A DNA stretch of 59,796 nucleotides from a virus, in the IMG/VR virus record IMGVR_UViG_3300032214_001248, positions 1 through 59,796 of that record. One strand, 5' to 3'. Positions 58,842 to 59,796 of this stretch are shown piece by piece. Position numbers and translations under genes: made by a program. Under the pieces are notes generated by a model. It was given only the letters and a program-made list of their open reading frames with translations, searched no databases and was not told the origin of the DNA. Within the stretch, counting starts at the first letter, position 1, and each line of letters starts with the position of its first letter.

Positions 58842-59796
58842 TCAAAGAGCATTCCCTCTCGGAAGAACTTCTTCTGGTAGAACCAGATTCATTTGAGGTT
58901 GGTCTACACTAAACATCCAAGCACGAATTCCTTCGTTGAGCAGTATATTTTTAGAATAAAATGTTTCAAACTCAGGATCTTCAGCAGCACGAATCTCTTG
59001 ACTTACAAAGTCGTAAGCACGCAGATTAAGAGCAAGACCGATGATACCGATACTGGAAGTCCAAAGACCCATAACAGGGACGAAAAGCATAAAGAAATGC
59101 AACCAACGCTTGTTACTGAAAGCAATACCAAAAATCTGCGACCAGAATCGGTTTGCAGTAACCATTGAATAGGTTTCCTCTTCTTGAGTTGGTTCAAAGG
59201 CTTTAAAAGTGTTTGCTTGTTCACTGTCTTCAAATAGCGTGTTTTCTACAGTTGCTCCGTGAATCGCACAGAGTAGTGCTCCACCCAGTATACCAGCAAC
59301 TCCCATCATATGGAAGGGGTTGAGCGTCCAATTGTGGAAACCCTGTAGGAAGAGCAGGAAACGGAAGATGGCGGCGACACCAAAGGAAGGTGCAAAGAAC
59401 CAACTGGATTGCCCTAGAGGGTACATCAGGAACACACTGACGAAGACTGCGATGGGTCCAGAGAAGGCAATCGCATTATAAGGACGAATGCCCACAAGAC
59501 GGGCAATCTCAAACTGCCTAAGCATAAATCCGATCAGACTAAAGGCCCCGTGGAGTGCCACAAAAGTCCAGAGTCCCCCAAGTTGGAACCACCTGACGAT
59601 ATCCCCTTGAGCCTCAGGACCCCAGAGCAGAAGAAGAGAATGACCCATAGCGTCTGCTGGAGTACTAACTGCCGCAGTAAGAAAGTTTGCACCCTCAAGA
59701 TAGGAACTTGCCAACCCGTGAGTATACCAACTCGTAACGAAAGTCGTCCCAGTAAGCCAACCACCAAGAGCAAGGTAAGCAGTGGGAAAAAGAAGA
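58842..59796 (-). CDS. psbD: Photosystem II D2 protein (5' end beyond window)
   Basis: The frame is open to the right edge, where it reads [20 protein letters not shown], so about the first 35 residues are missing; 317 codons seen. [20 protein letters not shown] and [13 protein letters not shown] hold the D2 chlorophyll, QA and iron ligands (H189, H197, H214 by D2 numbering), and [17 protein letters not shown]268. No intron interrupts it. D2 is a core subunit of photosystem II; the phage copy keeps photosynthesis going during infection. GC-rich, host-like. Confidence 0.95.
   Translation of the reverse strand, partial: LLFPTAYLALGGWLTGTTFVTSWYTHGLASSYLEGANFLTAAVSTPADAMGHSLLLLWGPEAQGDIVRWFQLGGLWTFVALHGAFSLIGFMLRQFEIARLVGIRPYNAIAFSGPIAVFVSVFLMYPLGQSSWFFAPSFGVAAIFRFLLFLQGFHNWTLNPFHMMGVAGILGGALLCAIHGATVENTLFEDSEQANTFKAFEPTQEEETYSMVTANRFWSQIFGIAFSNKRWLHFFMLFVPVMGLWTSSIGIIGLALNLRAYDFVSQEIRAAEDPEFETFYSKNILLNEGIRAWMFSVDQPQMNLVLPEEVLPRGNAL

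Noticed and set aside
58842-59796. Intron in psbD (photosystem genes of some cyanophages have one)
   Set aside because: The frame is unbroken across the visible part.

Overview
The window is part of the genome of a T4-like contractile-tailed phage of marine picocyanobacteria (Synechococcus/Prochlorococcus). Three things support this. T4 core genes are present: baseplate and tail genes, gp4-like head completion nuclease, gp32, gp33, gp59. Cyanophage auxiliary metabolism genes are present: psbD, talC, zwf, gnd, CP12, speD, phoH. T4-type late promoters of the form NATAAATA recur through the window. The DNA is AT-rich, with GC-richer islands at psbD, gnd, part of thyX and one small gene near 25.8 kb.

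Layout. 1-5.4 kb (minus strand): a truncated kelch-like repeat protein, a DUF6445-like oxygenase, a conserved hypothetical, a sugar-modification cassette (GT4-GT2 fusion, cysteine-cluster protein, GT-A enzyme) and a small fibre protein. 5.5-23.4 kb: three giant fibre/adhesin genes (2256, 1713 and 1954 codons) built from shared modules, the first ending in an S74 self-cleaving chaperone. 23.4-25.9 kb: an accessory island with a Mom-like DNA modification enzyme, tRNA-Thr(UGU), a tRNA-Leu(UAA) split by a 200-nt group I intron, an HNH endonuclease and four tiny genes. 25.9-42.7 kb: tail spike, hub and tape-measure genes, with a CP12 gene coupled to gp5 and a probable -1 frameshift joining gp26 to the next small ORF. 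42.7-45.7 kb is the only plus-strand block: gp4-like nuclease, a hypothetical, gp48, gp53. 45.7-49.6 kb: replication and late-transcription genes (gp32, DUF1825, gp59, gp33, RecB-like exonuclease, phoH). 49.6-54.7 kb: small early/middle genes with thyX, speD and glutaredoxin. 54.7-59.8 kb: HNH, gnd, zwf, talC, an HNH-like endonuclease and the 3' part of psbD.

How the genes work together. CP12 is known to bind and inhibit Calvin-cycle enzymes. TalC, Zwf and Gnd push carbon through the pentose phosphate pathway to NADPH and ribose-5-phosphate. PsbD helps keep photosystem II running, and ThyX and glutaredoxin feed deoxynucleotide synthesis. gp33 links late promoters to the sliding clamp, while gp32 and gp59 serve replication.

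The most notable signals are: (1) the phage tRNA-Leu group I intron with an adjacent HNH gene whose late promoter lies inside an 18-bp hairpin; (2) a second HNH-like gene beside psbD with the same kind of control; (3) a T TTT TTC slippery site exactly where gp26 overlaps the next frame; (4) two near-identical terminator/sigma70-promoter hybrids at about 50.8 and 51.4 kb; (5) several genes of 60 codons or fewer, plus an HNH remnant behind thyX.
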